A DNA stretch of 64,000 bases from Flagellimonas alvinocaridis (GTDB lineage: Bacteria; Bacteroidota; Bacteroidia; Flavobacteriales; Flavobacteriaceae), in assembly GCF_004916895.1 (NCBI RefSeq), contig NZ_SNTZ01000001.1, positions 156,263-220,262 on the forward strand, written 5' to 3'. Positions 1 to 8,975 of this stretch are shown here, one piece after another (within the stretch, counting starts at the first letter, position 1; each line of letters begins with the position of its first letter). Below the pieces are notes generated by a model. The model did not search any database. It saw nothing but the letters and a program-made list of their open reading frames with translations, and was not told where the DNA came from. The position numbers were made by a program, and so were the translations under genes.

Positions 1-1
1 C

Positions 2-1342
2 ACCGTACTGACCGATGCGGACCTTTTCGCACAGCTCGGGGGAACACCCGACGCAGGGGGCGCATGGAGCCCCGCATTCGCAGGCCCGGGCGTCTACACC
101 TATACCGTGGCCGCAACCGCGCCCTGCACCACCGACGCAACGGCAACCGTGAGCGTCACAGAACAACCACAGCCCGATGCACCTTTGGATGTCGAGAGCT
201 GTGACGCCTACATCCTACCCGCCCTGGCCAACGGCAACTATTTCGATGCACCGGGCGGGGGAGGCAATGCCCTCTCCGCGGGCGACGTGATCACCACCAC
301 GACCACACTCTACGTCTTCAGCCCCGGCAACGGGTCCTGCACCGACATGGAGAACTCCTTTGAGGTGGACATCACTGGATTTGAGATATCCACCAATATA
401 GAGAATGAGACTTGTTGGCAAAGCCAAGATGGTATCGTACATGTAAATGTTTTCAATACAAATCTGCCTCTTACCGTTCAATTGGATTCAATGCCATCCA
501 CAATCTTTAACCAGAATGCTTTTTCCTTTGATAATCTAGCTGCTGGAAACCATACGTTGACCGTGATAGACCAAAATGGTTGTCAATCTGAAGTCAACTT
601 TGAAATCTTGGCTGGTGGGCCCAATCTTGATGCATCCATAGAACCCATCTATTTATGTGATTCCGGATTGCCTTCCAATACTATTGCGGTCACACTGTCC
701 GACCCATCCATCGGCAATGCTGTTCTCTACGCCCTGGATTCTACAAGCCCCAATGATTTTATCATGACTCCTAATTTTGGGAATATTGCTCCAGGTAACC
801 ACTCACTATCTATATTGCATACCAATGGTTGTCTTCAGGAAATTCCTTTTAACATAGGCCAAGTAGAACCATTAAGCCTGTCGTTGGCCAATATTAATGT
901 AAATGAGATAACGGCAACTGCCATCGGAGGGTTTCCTCCATACACCTATTATTTTGAAGATAATCCCGGAACCCCTTCCCATACCTTCTCAATAGATCGG
1001 AGTGGAACTTTTATAGTTAGGGTTATGGACCGTAATGGCTGTGAAACTTCGGAGACCATTACCCTAAATCTTATTGAAATTTCGATCCCAAATTTCTTCA
1101 CGCCAAACAATGATGGGCAGAATGATTATTGGAGACCAAGAAACATGGAGTGGTTCCCAGGTGTACAGACTTACATCTTTGATCGTTACGGAAGAAAAAT
1201 CAAAATTATAGGGGCTTTTGACTATGGATGGGATGGCCAATATGAGTCCAAGCCTATGCCTTCGGGCGACTACTGGTATATCGTTAAACTAAACGACGGA
1301 TCAGGGCGTGAGTTTGTAGGTCACTTTACATTATACAGATAA
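2..1342 (+). CDS. T9SS type B surface protein, 3' part (gliding motility-associated C-terminal domain)
   Basis: The reading frame is open from the first bases of the window, so the gene begins upstream and only about 446 C-terminal residues are visible. The first part is a repeat-like module (GGTPDAGGAWSPAFAGPG) of the kind found in giant flavobacterial adhesins. The last ~85 residues form a CHU_C/type B sorting domain: FFTPNNDGQNDYW, then a YDRYG-like FDRYGRK, a GWDG motif and a PSGDYWY stretch. Such proteins cross the outer membrane through T9SS and are displayed or released. The PorP/SprF gene 5 bp downstream fits a substrate-partner pair. Bases 1 to about 370 are 60-70% GC, while the rest is near 37%. 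Family assignment is firm; ligand and full size are unknown. Confidence 0.9.
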   Translation, partial: TVLTDADLFAQLGGTPDAGGAWSPAFAGPGVYTYTVAATAPCTTDATATVSVTEQPQPDAPLDVESCDAYILPALANGNYFDAPGGGGNALSAGDVITTTTTLYVFSPGNGSCTDMENSFEVDITGFEISTNIENETCWQSQDGIVHVNVFNTNLPLTVQLDSMPSTIFNQNAFSFDNLAAGNHTLTVIDQNGCQSEVNFEILAGGPNLDASIEPIYLCDSGLPSNTIAVTLSDPSIGNAVLYALDSTSPNDFIMTPNFGNIAPGNHSLSILHTNGCLQEIPFNIGQVEPLSLSLANINVNEITATAIGGFPPYTYYFEDNPGTPSHTFSIDRSGTFIVRVMDRNGCETSETITLNLIEISIPNFFTPNNDGQNDYWRPRNMEWFPGVQTYIFDRYGRKIKIIGAFDYGWDGQYESKPMPSGDYWYIVKLNDGSGREFVGHFTLYR

Positions 1343-1347
1343 ATTAG

Positions 1348-2301
1348 ATGATGAGGAAAATTGCTGGATTATTATTGTTGATTACTCTGTTCATGGGGAG
1401 TGGAAACGCACAAGAGTTAACTATTCCCCAATTGTCGCAATATTTATCGGACAACCCCTTTTTAATGTCGGCCTCTTATGCCGGTATTGGCAACTTCGTA
1501 AAGGTTAGAATGAACGGTCTTACGCAATGGGTAGGCGTTAAAGATGCTCCTGACACCCAATCCCTTTCAGCAGATGTCCGCTTAGGAAACAGGTCGGGCA
1601 TTGGAATGGTACTATACAATGATTCCAACGGGGAGACCAAACAGCGTGGAGGTAAAATTTCTTTTGCGCATCATTTGACCTTCAACAAGTATGAGTCTCA
1701 TTACTTTTCATTTGCCATGTCCTTTAATCTTAACCAATTCAGGATAGATATTGAGAATTTTAAAAACAATGACGATCAAGCTGTGATAGATGATCGCGCA
1801 TCCAGCAACCCTAATTTTGATTTAGGCACCTTGTACCGAAAGGGTAGTTTTTATTTAAGCTTGAACGTTGCCAATATTCTAAACAAAGATTTCAAAAAAT
1901 TCAATCCCATCTTTGAGCCAAACACTCTAAGAAACTACTACCTCTATTCTGGTTATACCTATAGAAAAAGTAAACGATCGGACTACGAAATTGAGCCTTC
2001 TGTATTTCTTCAATATTTTGAAAATGACAATCGGTCGGTGACCGATGTAAACCTTAGGGTAAAAAAATATGATTTTCTTGATTATTACTACGTTGGGCTG
2101 ACATATCGTTTTTTGAACGACCAATTTGGCTCTCCACTCTATGTTGCACCAATAATGGGACTCAAGAAGGGGGATTTTTATTTTGGGTATTCCTATCAAC
2201 TCATCATGAATGAAATATTGGGGTATTCCACTGGAACCCATGTACTGACCCTAGGCATTGATTTGTTCCAAGGTATTTCCAATTGCACATGTACTTATTA
2301 A
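1348..2301 (+). CDS. PorP/SprF family type IX secretion membrane protein
   Basis: A 317-residue protein with an N-terminal signal peptide (hydrophobic LLLLITLFMGS, cleavage near GNAQ) and the family pattern QLSQYLSDNPFLMSASYAG followed by an RxxW-type QWVGVKDAPDTQSLS. The rest alternates like a beta-barrel. PorP/SprF-like proteins sit in the outer membrane and are needed for secretion or attachment of type B-tailed T9SS substrates. The gene starts 5 bp after the substrate gene, so the two are almost certainly co-transcribed and functionally paired. The GTSG-like motif usual near the N-terminus of PorP is not obvious, so this is a family member rather than PorP itself. Confidence 0.9.
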   Translation: MMRKIAGLLLLITLFMGSGNAQELTIPQLSQYLSDNPFLMSASYAGIGNFVKVRMNGLTQWVGVKDAPDTQSLSADVRLGNRSGIGMVLYNDSNGETKQRGGKISFAHHLTFNKYESHYFSFAMSFNLNQFRIDIENFKNNDDQAVIDDRASSNPNFDLGTLYRKGSFYLSLNVANILNKDFKKFNPIFEPNTLRNYYLYSGYTYRKSKRSDYEIEPSVFLQYFENDNRSVTDVNLRVKKYDFLDYYYVGLTYRFLNDQFGSPLYVAPIMGLKKGDFYFGYSYQLIMNEILGYSTGTHVLTLGIDLFQGISNCTCTY

Positions 2302-2323
2302 CCACTATTAATACTATTTGTTT

Positions 2324-3331
2324 ATGAAGTCACTTCCCAAATCATTCAAACTACTTAACCTCCCAATATTTTTTAGCTGTATTTTGTTTTTCTCATCGTG
2401 TAATAATGACGATGGTGTTTTTGATTCCGAAATACGGGAAATTGTTGTTGATTCGTCTATAGAAGATACTATTGTTTATGTCCCGGTACATAATGTAAAG
2501 GTTCCTGTGTATCTCTCCTTTCCACATGGCTGCACTGACAACTCCCCTTTACCTGCTGTTGTGGTGCTACATGGTTCTGGTGGGATGTGGAAAGATGACG
2601 ACCCAGATGGCAGGGTCATGAGCAGTCAATTCCGTGAATGGAAGGAGTTGCTTAACAACAACTGCATTGTTGGAGCTTTCGTGGATAGTTTTTCGGGACG
2701 GGGCGCTGTCGAAAAATCCGGAAAATGGGAAACACCGCCAGAAAATTTTAAAATCAGTTCCCAATTTATTAGATCAAGAGATGCCAATGCGGTCTTAACA
2801 CAACTCAAAAAACTTAAGCTCGAAGATGGGAATTCCATGATCAGCCCCGCTAACATAGCCCTACTTGGATTTTCCGATGGTGGAACATCGGTGATATCAA
2901 CACTCTATGACACCAACTCCACCCCTCTTGACTGGGAGTGGACGCAAAGTTTTAATGGTAAGGAATATGATACTTCTTCTGGGGTAATGCCTCCAGAACC
3001 AAAACCCCAACAAGGGTTTTCTGGTGGGGTGTTCTATTATGGAGGGTCTGGCGGGTACAATTACTGGGGATCCAGTACATGCAATTCCAATGCCCTTGAA
3101 AAAAATATTTACCAAAATTATGCCCCCATCTTATTTCAAATACCTGTTGATGATTCTCTATCCGAAGGCAGCATCTGTTTGGCAAACTTATTGGCAGAGA
3201 AAGGACGCCCTGTGGAACTGAACATTTATAACGGAGTTGGCCATGGATTTGATACTGATGACAATAGTCAGAGCAAAATAGCAAGGGACAAGACCATTGA
3301 TTGGCTTAGAAAAATATTGCATATGGATTAA
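2324..3331 (+). CDS. Putative lipoprotein, dienelactone hydrolase-like alpha/beta hydrolase
   Basis: The N-terminus carries a hydrophobic segment and a lipobox ending at Cys26 (FFSSC) followed by NNDD, predicting a lipoprotein. The body has an alpha/beta-hydrolase layout: oxyanion-hole VVLHGSGG, nucleophile elbow GFSDGG, an Asp-rich PVDD before the last helix, and the catalytic-His region GVGHGFD near the C-terminus. This matches the dienelactone hydrolase/acyl-peptidase group. The substrate is unknown. ATG 2324 is preferred over an in-frame TTG two codons earlier. It follows the PorP/SprF gene by 22 bp and may share its transcript. Confidence 0.8.
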   Translation: MKSLPKSFKLLNLPIFFSCILFFSSCNNDDGVFDSEIREIVVDSSIEDTIVYVPVHNVKVPVYLSFPHGCTDNSPLPAVVVLHGSGGMWKDDDPDGRVMSSQFREWKELLNNNCIVGAFVDSFSGRGAVEKSGKWETPPENFKISSQFIRSRDANAVLTQLKKLKLEDGNSMISPANIALLGFSDGGTSVISTLYDTNSTPLDWEWTQSFNGKEYDTSSGVMPPEPKPQQGFSGGVFYYGGSGGYNYWGSSTCNSNALEKNIYQNYAPILFQIPVDDSLSEGSICLANLLAEKGRPVELNIYNGVGHGFDTDDNSQSKIARDKTIDWLRKILHMD

Positions 3332-3562
3332 TCCAATAGAATTCCCTAGCATTCTTGCATTGTGTCCGTTCTTCAACCTCCTCCCACAATGCTCATCAAA
3401 CCAAAATGTTGAACACCTTCAATTAACCACCTGCAAAAAATTGAAACAAGCGATCACTAAAAAATAAAGAATGGTCTATACAGAACCATTAAAAGTGTAC
3501 AAAAATCAAAACTATTAAAGACCAAATCCCAAATCAGAACACCGAAACAAAATTTAACCGAA

Positions 3563-3940
3563 ATGAAAGAAAATTTTCTTGAAAAATGGATTCTAGACCT
3601 TGTGAAAACAGAGTATGAACACGGAAAAATCCCTAAACAAGCAACCTATAAGCTTAAGGAACGAATGGACAACTTTATTGAGGTGACCATTGAGTGGATA
3701 GATGAGCAAAACGACAGTTACAAGATTGTGTACCATGCAAGGTCTTATGGCAAAAGAACGCTAAGAGAAAGTCCAGAATTGATCAAAGATTCGATATTTG
3801 AGCTCGAAAATTACTATACCCTTGAAATACATACCTATGTAAACCACATTAAAAGGAATTACAGCACCCAAAAAATTGCCAATTATGATGTTATGAAAAT
3901 TGTTGGTCAATTGGAGGAAGTAAAGGGCAAGGAAAACTGA
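3563..3940 (+). CDS. Hypothetical protein, 125 aa
   Basis: I do not recognise this family. The product is small, charged (many Lys and Glu), with no signal peptide or membrane segment, and so is probably cytoplasmic. It seems to have helical ends around a central strand-rich stretch (EVTIEWIDEQNDSYKIVYHARSY). It stands alone, with AT-rich non-coding DNA on both sides (231 bp before, about 250 bp after). An ATG start and ordinary codon use suggest a real gene, but nothing indicates function. Confidence 0.6.
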   Translation: MKENFLEKWILDLVKTEYEHGKIPKQATYKLKERMDNFIEVTIEWIDEQNDSYKIVYHARSYGKRTLRESPELIKDSIFELENYYTLEIHTYVNHIKRNYSTQKIANYDVMKIVGQLEEVKGKEN

Positions 3941-4189
3941 GAGGGAATAAAGTAAAGAGATTATTCCATACCTACGGATTGCTGGTGGCCTGTTAAATGT
4001 TCTATTACAGCTTTAGCTTAAAACATCGATGTATTTCATCGGTAAAAAATGCATTTCATCAGACTGTTCTCATTCGTCAATTCAGAAGGGGCATCCATAT
4101 ATTAGGGGTAAAGTGATTGAAACCTTATTTGTTACTTAGAGTATGTTTTGAGAAAGTTCCCAAATTTTTTAAATAAAAAACATACACCT

Positions 4190-4855
4190 ATGCAACTGTT
4201 TACCATAATCTGGACCCTAGTCTGCGCTGCAATAATAATTGGATATCCGCTATACCTTTTTAACAGGCCTTCGTCATTAGCCAATTTTAGTAAAGAAAAT
4301 ACATCAGGGCTTTTCAATACTGTTGAGTTATTATCTTTTGATGTTACCAAGCAGTTGCCTGGATGGTCCTTTACTCTGGACGTTCCACAAATTACCGAGG
4401 AAGTTCTTAGTAACAATCCCATTCTTTTCTATCTGGAGTCCAAGGATACCTGTCTTAAGCTCCCATTCAATAATGCAGATATGGGTTATACCGCCAATGT
4501 TTATAAAAATATAGGCAAGGTCTATGTAACCTTTAAATCTCTGAATGATGGAGTTTCCAATTTCTATGTTCCGTATAACCACCTAAGTAAGGTTAAAATT
4601 CTCATTATCAAATCCAAAGACCAAAGAATTAACGGGGATTGGGGGGCAAAACCTGAGAAATCCCCGATTCATAGAAGGCTTAGGAGAGCGGGTATCAACT
4701 GGAATAGTTATGAGGACATACTTGGCTATTTCAGTAATATCGCAGTGATAGACTTTAAAGGTCATTTTGTTTCCCAAGCACCAAAAAGAACAGGATTAAA
4801 GACCAAGTCTTCAATTTTACAATCCAATAAGAACAGACTCTATTATACTGGGTAG
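4190..4855 (+). CDS. Hypothetical protein with one N-terminal membrane segment
   Basis: From ATG 4190 the product has 221 residues: a transmembrane or signal segment at about residues 3-22 (IIWTLVCAAIIIGYPLYLF), then a largely beta-type exported domain. The pattern WSFTLDVPQITEEVL followed by ILFYLESK and a later YNHLSKVKILIIKS resembles beta-sandwich regions of flavobacterial lipoproteins. That likeness is weak, and no function follows from it. A TTG 42 bp upstream is an alternative start, but it places 14 polar residues before the hydrophobic segment. A strong terminator hairpin follows, so transcription probably ends here. Confidence 0.6.
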   Translation: MQLFTIIWTLVCAAIIIGYPLYLFNRPSSLANFSKENTSGLFNTVELLSFDVTKQLPGWSFTLDVPQITEEVLSNNPILFYLESKDTCLKLPFNNADMGYTANVYKNIGKVYVTFKSLNDGVSNFYVPYNHLSKVKILIIKSKDQRINGDWGAKPEKSPIHRRLRRAGINWNSYEDILGYFSNIAVIDFKGHFVSQAPKRTGLKTKSSILQSNKNRLYYTG

Positions 4856-4896
4856 ACATGTTCAACTAAATTTTTAGTGTTCATTATTATATGTTC

Positions 4897-4931
4897 AAAT
4901 GGGATTTCTGAATTTGTGAAATCCCATTTTT
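4897..4931 (+). terminator. Rho-independent terminator
   Basis: A perfect 12-bp inverted repeat (AAATGGGATTTC at 4897-4908, its complement at 4918-4929) with a 9-nt loop, followed by T residues. It lies 42 bp after the stop of the upstream plus-strand gene. Confidence 0.8.
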
Positions 4932-5194
4932 CCAACCTATTGTCAATTTACAACTACAAACATTATTGCTTTCATAAATTCAAACGTACAATCCATGAAC
5001 TCAAAACGTACTTACGTCAAGTCAACACAAGAAAATATAAACAAGGCAAGTAGATTTACCCTAAACAAATAAAATAAAGAAACTGGGCCGCACGTAGACA
5101 TAAAACTCTAATCTTCAGTTCTGGCGATGAAGGTTGTGTGGCCCAACGGATTTAAAAATAATAGATTCTAAACACTGTTCATTGAACCAATAAA
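4932..5194. other. AT-rich intergenic stretch, no feature recognised
   Basis: Together with the decayed gene that follows, this is part of a 928-bp interval (4856-5783) without an intact gene. I see stop codons in all frames, no tRNA, no repeat and no clear promoter here. The final ~100 bp before the response regulator (5688-5783) are also AT-rich, without a recognisable TAnnTTTG element. Confidence 0.5.
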
Positions 5195-5687
5195 ATGAGC
5201 TCACCATTAGTAGTTCCTTTAAAAAGTGCTAAAAGCAAGTATGGGGTTATGCTGCGCAACAGCGATATAGAGGAAAGAAAGTGGTGAGTTTTTTTTATTG
5301 AAAAAGAGCAATCAAAATTGATTATAGATGCTAACAACCTTGCTTTAATCTTTAGCAACGTTACCATACGAATGAACAGATGGAAAATCATACCTTGACA
5401 AACTAGCCCACACCACCCATCTTAGCATATTACCAGCCTACTTTTTCTTGGACGATGTTCATAAATTCATTAGAAATTAGAGAAGCTCTATAAAACAAAT
5501 TACAGCTTATTCTAAACAAAATGTTTTAAAAAAATTCTGTGAAGCACTAATACACCCAATCAAAGACAAAAATTATTCATACCTTAAATCCATTGGGGAC
5601 GATTTAAGGCATAATAACATTAAGCTGTTTAGGAAAAGATTCAGAACGAACCTGTTCCCAATATCGGCAATATACAAAAAATATTAA
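5195..5687 (+). pseudogene. Possible decayed gene with internal stops and a frameshift
   Basis: An ATG at 5195 opens MSSPLVVPLKSAKSKYGVML and runs 30 codons to a TGA at 5285. The same frame continues as a plausible VFFIEKEQSKLIIDANN stretch to a TGA near 5390. A shifted frame then carries LPAYFFLDDVHKFIRN, a TAG, and a further ~68 open codons (ITAYSKQNVLKKFCEAL through IKLFRKRFRTNLF) to TAA 5685. The amino-acid composition looks protein-like rather than random, which suggests one gene broken by two or three nonsense changes and one frameshift. I do not recognise the family, and chance open stretches remain possible. Confidence 0.3.
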
Positions 5688-5783
5688 TATTCCTTAAAAA
5701 TTGAAGGAAAATACATCAAAAAATATACAGGACTAACAAAAATCATATTATAAAATTAGACAACCACAAAATTAGCCAGTCAA

Positions 5784-6536
5784 ATGACCTTAAAAGTAGT
5801 AATCATTGAAGATGAAAAACATAGTAGGGAGACCTTAAAATCCATGCTTGAAGAGTTCTGCAAAGATGTTAAAGTTATCGCGACAGCCAGTTCCGTTTCC
5901 GAGGGAGTAAAAGTGCTTTCAATTTATAGTCCGGATGTTGTATTTCTAGACATAGAACTACAATCTGGTTTGGGATTTGACGTACTCACACAAATAAAAG
6001 ATCCAACGTTTGAAGTCATCTTTACCACCGCATTTGAAAAATACGCCATTAAAGCCATTAAATTTAGTTCCCTTGACTATTTGTTAAAGCCCATTGACCT
6101 TAGTGAGCTTCAAGACGCCGTTGAAAAGGCAAGGAACAGGATGGACACCAATGTTTACCGCCAACAAATAGATACTCTAATGCAGAGTTTGGCCAAAGAA
6201 AACCACAAACAAGAAAAAATTTGCCTGGCCACTACTGCCGGTATGGAGTTCATTGCCATTGAAGATATTGTGATTTGCAAGGCGGATGGATCATACACTT
6301 CATTCGTCCTAAAAAACAAAAACACTCTCATGGTCAGCAAACACCTGAAAGAATATGAGAATCTTTTGGGGGACTACCAGTTTATGAGGGTTCACAACAG
6401 TTACGTTATTAATCTCAATGAAGTAAAGAAATATGTAAAATCGGATGGCGGGTATATCATTATGAGCAACGATATGCATGTTAGCATATCTCCAAGGAAA
6501 AAGGATGAGCTCATGGAAGCCATGAAACGGCTTTAG
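5784..6536 (+). CDS. LytTR-family response regulator
   Basis: A 250-residue two-domain regulator. Residues 1-120 form a receiver domain with acidic pocket (IIEDE), phospho-acceptor Asp56 in FLDIEL, conserved Thr in FTTAF, and Lys in LLKPID. Residues ~145-250 form a LytTR DNA-binding domain (EDIVICKADGSYTSF, FMRVHNSYVINLNEVKKY, ISPRKKDEL). It would bind direct repeats upstream of target genes once phosphorylated. No LytS-type histidine kinase lies next to it, so it is an orphan here. It converges with the siroheme-type gene, with 7 bp between the stops. Confidence 0.93.
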   Translation: MTLKVVIIEDEKHSRETLKSMLEEFCKDVKVIATASSVSEGVKVLSIYSPDVVFLDIELQSGLGFDVLTQIKDPTFEVIFTTAFEKYAIKAIKFSSLDYLLKPIDLSELQDAVEKARNRMDTNVYRQQIDTLMQSLAKENHKQEKICLATTAGMEFIAIEDIVICKADGSYTSFVLKNKNTLMVSKHLKEYENLLGDYQFMRVHNSYVINLNEVKKYVKSDGGYIIMSNDMHVSISPRKKDELMEAMKRL

Positions 6537-6543
6537 AAAAAAC

Positions 6544-7146
6544 CTATTTTTTAGTTTGTCCTTTGTTGGGCTCGCCATCCAACAATCCCTTGGTAAACTC
6601 GTTCAGGGTCTCCACTTTTTCCTCAAAATTGCCCTTTAAGGTCTTACGGTATTCATTAAGGTTCTTGACCAAGTCGTCTATGTTATCCGGAATTACATCT
6701 TCAAAAAATTGACGCAACCGCTTGGCTGTGGTCGGTGATTTTCCATTGGTGGAAATGGCCACTTTTACATTTCCCTTGGTAACGATACCTCCCATATAAA
6801 AATCACAATAAGGTGGATTATCGGCCACATTCACCAAAATGCTTCGCTCCCGACAGTCATGATACACTTGCTCGTTCACTCCCACTTTGTCTGTACAGGC
6901 CACCACCATATGCTTGCCATTCAAAAAGCTCTGATCATATAGTGCCATGGTAATCTCTACCTTATGCCTATTGGCCAATTCCAAGGTCTCAGGCAAAAAT
7001 TTTGGAGCCACCATCTGTACATTGGCATTGGGGCTGGACTTTAATAGGAAAGTCAATTTTTCCAAACCCACATTGCCCCCTCCCACAATGAGTATATTCA
7101 AGTGGGAGGCCTTTAAAAAAATGGGGTATAGCTCGTTCTGTTCCAT
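6544..7146 (-). CDS. Siroheme synthase N-domain protein (precorrin-2 dehydrogenase/ferrochelatase type)
   Basis: A 200-residue homologue of Met8p/CysG N-terminal domains. A Rossmann fold near residues 12-35 (LNILIVGGGNVGLEK) binds NAD, followed by a conserved VNVADNPPYCDFYMGGIVTKGNVKVAISTNGKSP region where precorrin-2 binds. These enzymes oxidise precorrin-2 to sirohydrochlorin, and some insert iron to give siroheme for sulfite or nitrite reductases. The SAM-dependent uroporphyrinogen methyltransferase domain of full CysG is absent and must be encoded elsewhere. ATG 7146 is chosen over a GTG one codon earlier. Confidence 0.9.
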   Translation of the reverse strand: MEQNELYPIFLKASHLNILIVGGGNVGLEKLTFLLKSSPNANVQMVAPKFLPETLELANRHKVEITMALYDQSFLNGKHMVVACTDKVGVNEQVYHDCRERSILVNVADNPPYCDFYMGGIVTKGNVKVAISTNGKSPTTAKRLRQFFEDVIPDNIDDLVKNLNEYRKTLKGNFEEKVETLNEFTKGLLDGEPNKGQTKK

Positions 7147-7197
7147 CACATATCCTTAAAAATCCCTTCAAGGGAAACCAAGGATATAAAGATAGGG

Positions 7198-8040
7198 CTA
7201 TTTCTTGATGACTCTTCCATCACTGGACAACACTTGCCGGATAATCTCCGCATCTCCCTTGTAATATAACCGACTATCTGAGTTGGCCGTAACATCAATG
7301 GTGCCGGTAACCGTTAAGAAGGCATCACTGTCCGATGTGAGGTCTATTCGCAAATCCTGTACTTCAAGTCCATAATCCTTCAACTCACTATCCGACGACA
7401 TAATGGCATCCAGGCTCTCAATGGTTCCGATCATATCCACTTCGGCATCTGAAGCAAGTCTGATTTTGGCATCTTTTATATTGGACTCGCCTTGCAGTCT
7501 GGAACTTGATGAAAGATCCAGATACGCATCCTCCACATCGAGATACATCTCGGCCTCACTGTCCGAAGCCATATGGAGTTCCAAGTCATCTGCCGTGATA
7601 TCCCCTTCAAAATAAGCATCGGAACTCAGTTCAATGGAAACATTATTGGTGTTAATTGGACTTTCCATAAAGATGGCCGCATCTGCCGAAGCCTTGAACT
7701 TGGAAATGTTCTTGGTAGTCACATAAAGTTCCATGGTCTCCTTTCCCCTAACCCGAACATTGTTCTCCAGTTTAACCACTAGTTTACTCCCTTCCATATA
7801 AGCATCTATCCTTCTGAACAGATTATCATTGGCCTTAATGGAAACCTTTTCCTCCGTGTCCGAAAAAGTAACGTAGGCCCTAAAATCAGATGATACTTGT
7901 AGTGCCCTTATGTTGTCAAAGTCATATTCGCGGGTGGATACCTCCTCCGAAACCCATATGCTTTCCTGGACACAAGATGTCACTGTAAAACCCAAAAATA
8001 GGGCAATAGCAATCCTTTGAATTGATTTCATACCATTCAT
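7198..8040 (-). CDS. GIN-domain (DUF2807) lipoprotein
   Basis: A 280-residue protein with signal peptide and lipobox (FTVTSC), then a head GIN/DUF2807 domain: repeated rungs such as ISKFKASADAAIFMES, VSIELSSDAYFEGDI and AKIRLASDAEVDM, with Ser-Asp pairs recurring every ~20 residues, as in a right-handed beta-helix. Such proteins are cell-envelope components of unknown role, sometimes called putative autotransporter adhesins. It is the last gene of a minus-strand operon led by an ECF sigma factor, which suggests envelope-stress or surface control. ATG 8031 is an alternative start. Confidence 0.85.
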   Translation of the reverse strand: MNGMKSIQRIAIALFLGFTVTSCVQESIWVSEEVSTREYDFDNIRALQVSSDFRAYVTFSDTEEKVSIKANDNLFRRIDAYMEGSKLVVKLENNVRVRGKETMELYVTTKNISKFKASADAAIFMESPINTNNVSIELSSDAYFEGDITADDLELHMASDSEAEMYLDVEDAYLDLSSSSRLQGESNIKDAKIRLASDAEVDMIGTIESLDAIMSSDSELKDYGLEVQDLRIDLTSDSDAFLTVTGTIDVTANSDSRLYYKGDAEIIRQVLSSDGRVIKK

Positions 8041-8242
8041 TTTTTGATGTGATTAGATTAAGAAAAACTGTTATGAGCCGAGTTCCCGTTCCAATTTTAA
8101 TACGGGCATCCAATAAAAGTTTATGGCGGACCACTCGTTCATTTCAAGGTTTTGGGCGCTTCTCAAGAACACGGTTCCATTTTGTGAGAACACGTGTCTG
8201 GCCACTACTGCCTGACGCAATGATTGTCTGTTATTTTTTGAT

Positions 8243-8899
8243 TTACTGGCCATTGCGCAGGTGTTTTTTATACCGATTACGTCCCATATTAAAAACGCCG
8301 ACTTTGAGCCCTATCCCTCCGGAAAATCCATTGATGTTACGAAGGGGGCTGGCATCCAATTCCAGCTTGCTGGAAAAACGATATTTGACCCCCGCTTCCA
8401 ATTGCAGGTATCTGGAAATATTGAACAAAAGGCTTACCCCTGGTTCGGCCACAAAAATGGCATCGATATCATCTTCGTCAATATCGCCAATACGGTCGTC
8501 AAAATCGTTCCCAAGATAGCCTACTCCCCCGGCCCCAATAAGCAAGGGGAAAGAAAGGTTCACCACCGACTTGCTAAAAAGTATGGGCTCCAAGTGAAGT
8601 CCTCCGTATGCTCCTATCAAATCTTCATTGATGGTTCTGGGATTGTCCTGTTCAGAGTACAAAAAGTTTCCAACAAATCCCACTTCAAATTGTCGGTTGG
8701 CCACATAGGCCACCTTAAGTCCACCCAAATAGGTAGATTTACCCTTAATCTCGCCATAATAGGTGGTAAGACCCAAGTACACCCCGTGCACCACATTCTT
8801 GCGGTCGTTGAATTCAATGTAGTCTACTTCCTCTTGGGCTTGTCCCATGGCCATACATCCGAAAAGAAGTATGGGAAGTATTGGTTTCAGTCGTATCAT
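8243..8899 (-). CDS. Outer-membrane beta-barrel protein (putative)
   Basis: From ATG 8899 the protein has 218 residues, a signal peptide (LKPILPILLFGCMAMGQAQ) and alternating hydrophobic strands rich in Gly and aromatic residues (LGLTTYYGEIKGKSTYLGGLKVAYVANRQFEVGFVG would span two strands). An acidic loop (DFDDRIGDIDEDDID) lies mid-way. This is typical of small outer-membrane barrels; there is no family-specific motif I can name. Upstream in-frame ATGs would add a 21-residue basic extension before the signal peptide, so 8899 is favoured. It sits between the DUF4097-like and GIN genes of the sigma-factor operon. Confidence 0.75.
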   Translation of the reverse strand: MIRLKPILPILLFGCMAMGQAQEEVDYIEFNDRKNVVHGVYLGLTTYYGEIKGKSTYLGGLKVAYVANRQFEVGFVGNFLYSEQDNPRTINEDLIGAYGGLHLEPILFSKSVVNLSFPLLIGAGGVGYLGNDFDDRIGDIDEDDIDAIFVAEPGVSLLFNISRYLQLEAGVKYRFSSKLELDASPLRNINGFSGGIGLKVGVFNMGRNRYKKHLRNGQ

Positions 8900-8975
8900 G
8901 TTTCGTTTTTTGGTTTTCGTTTTAAAGACATTCAAATTTTTAAAGGGTTGCATCCTCAGCAACTTTTATGTTGCA

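Noticed and set aside
3357..3392. An 8-bp inverted repeat (GCATTGTG/CACAATGC) after the hydrolase lipoprotein gene as a terminator.
   Set aside because: The loop is 20 nt and no T-run follows on either strand.
8071..8253. A 60-codon minus-strand frame whose ATG overlaps the stop of the outer-membrane barrel gene (ATGGCCAGTAA).
   Set aside because: The overlap looks like coupling, but the product has no recognisable domain, mixed composition and no conservation that can be judged; the stretch is more likely a spacer before the GIN gene.
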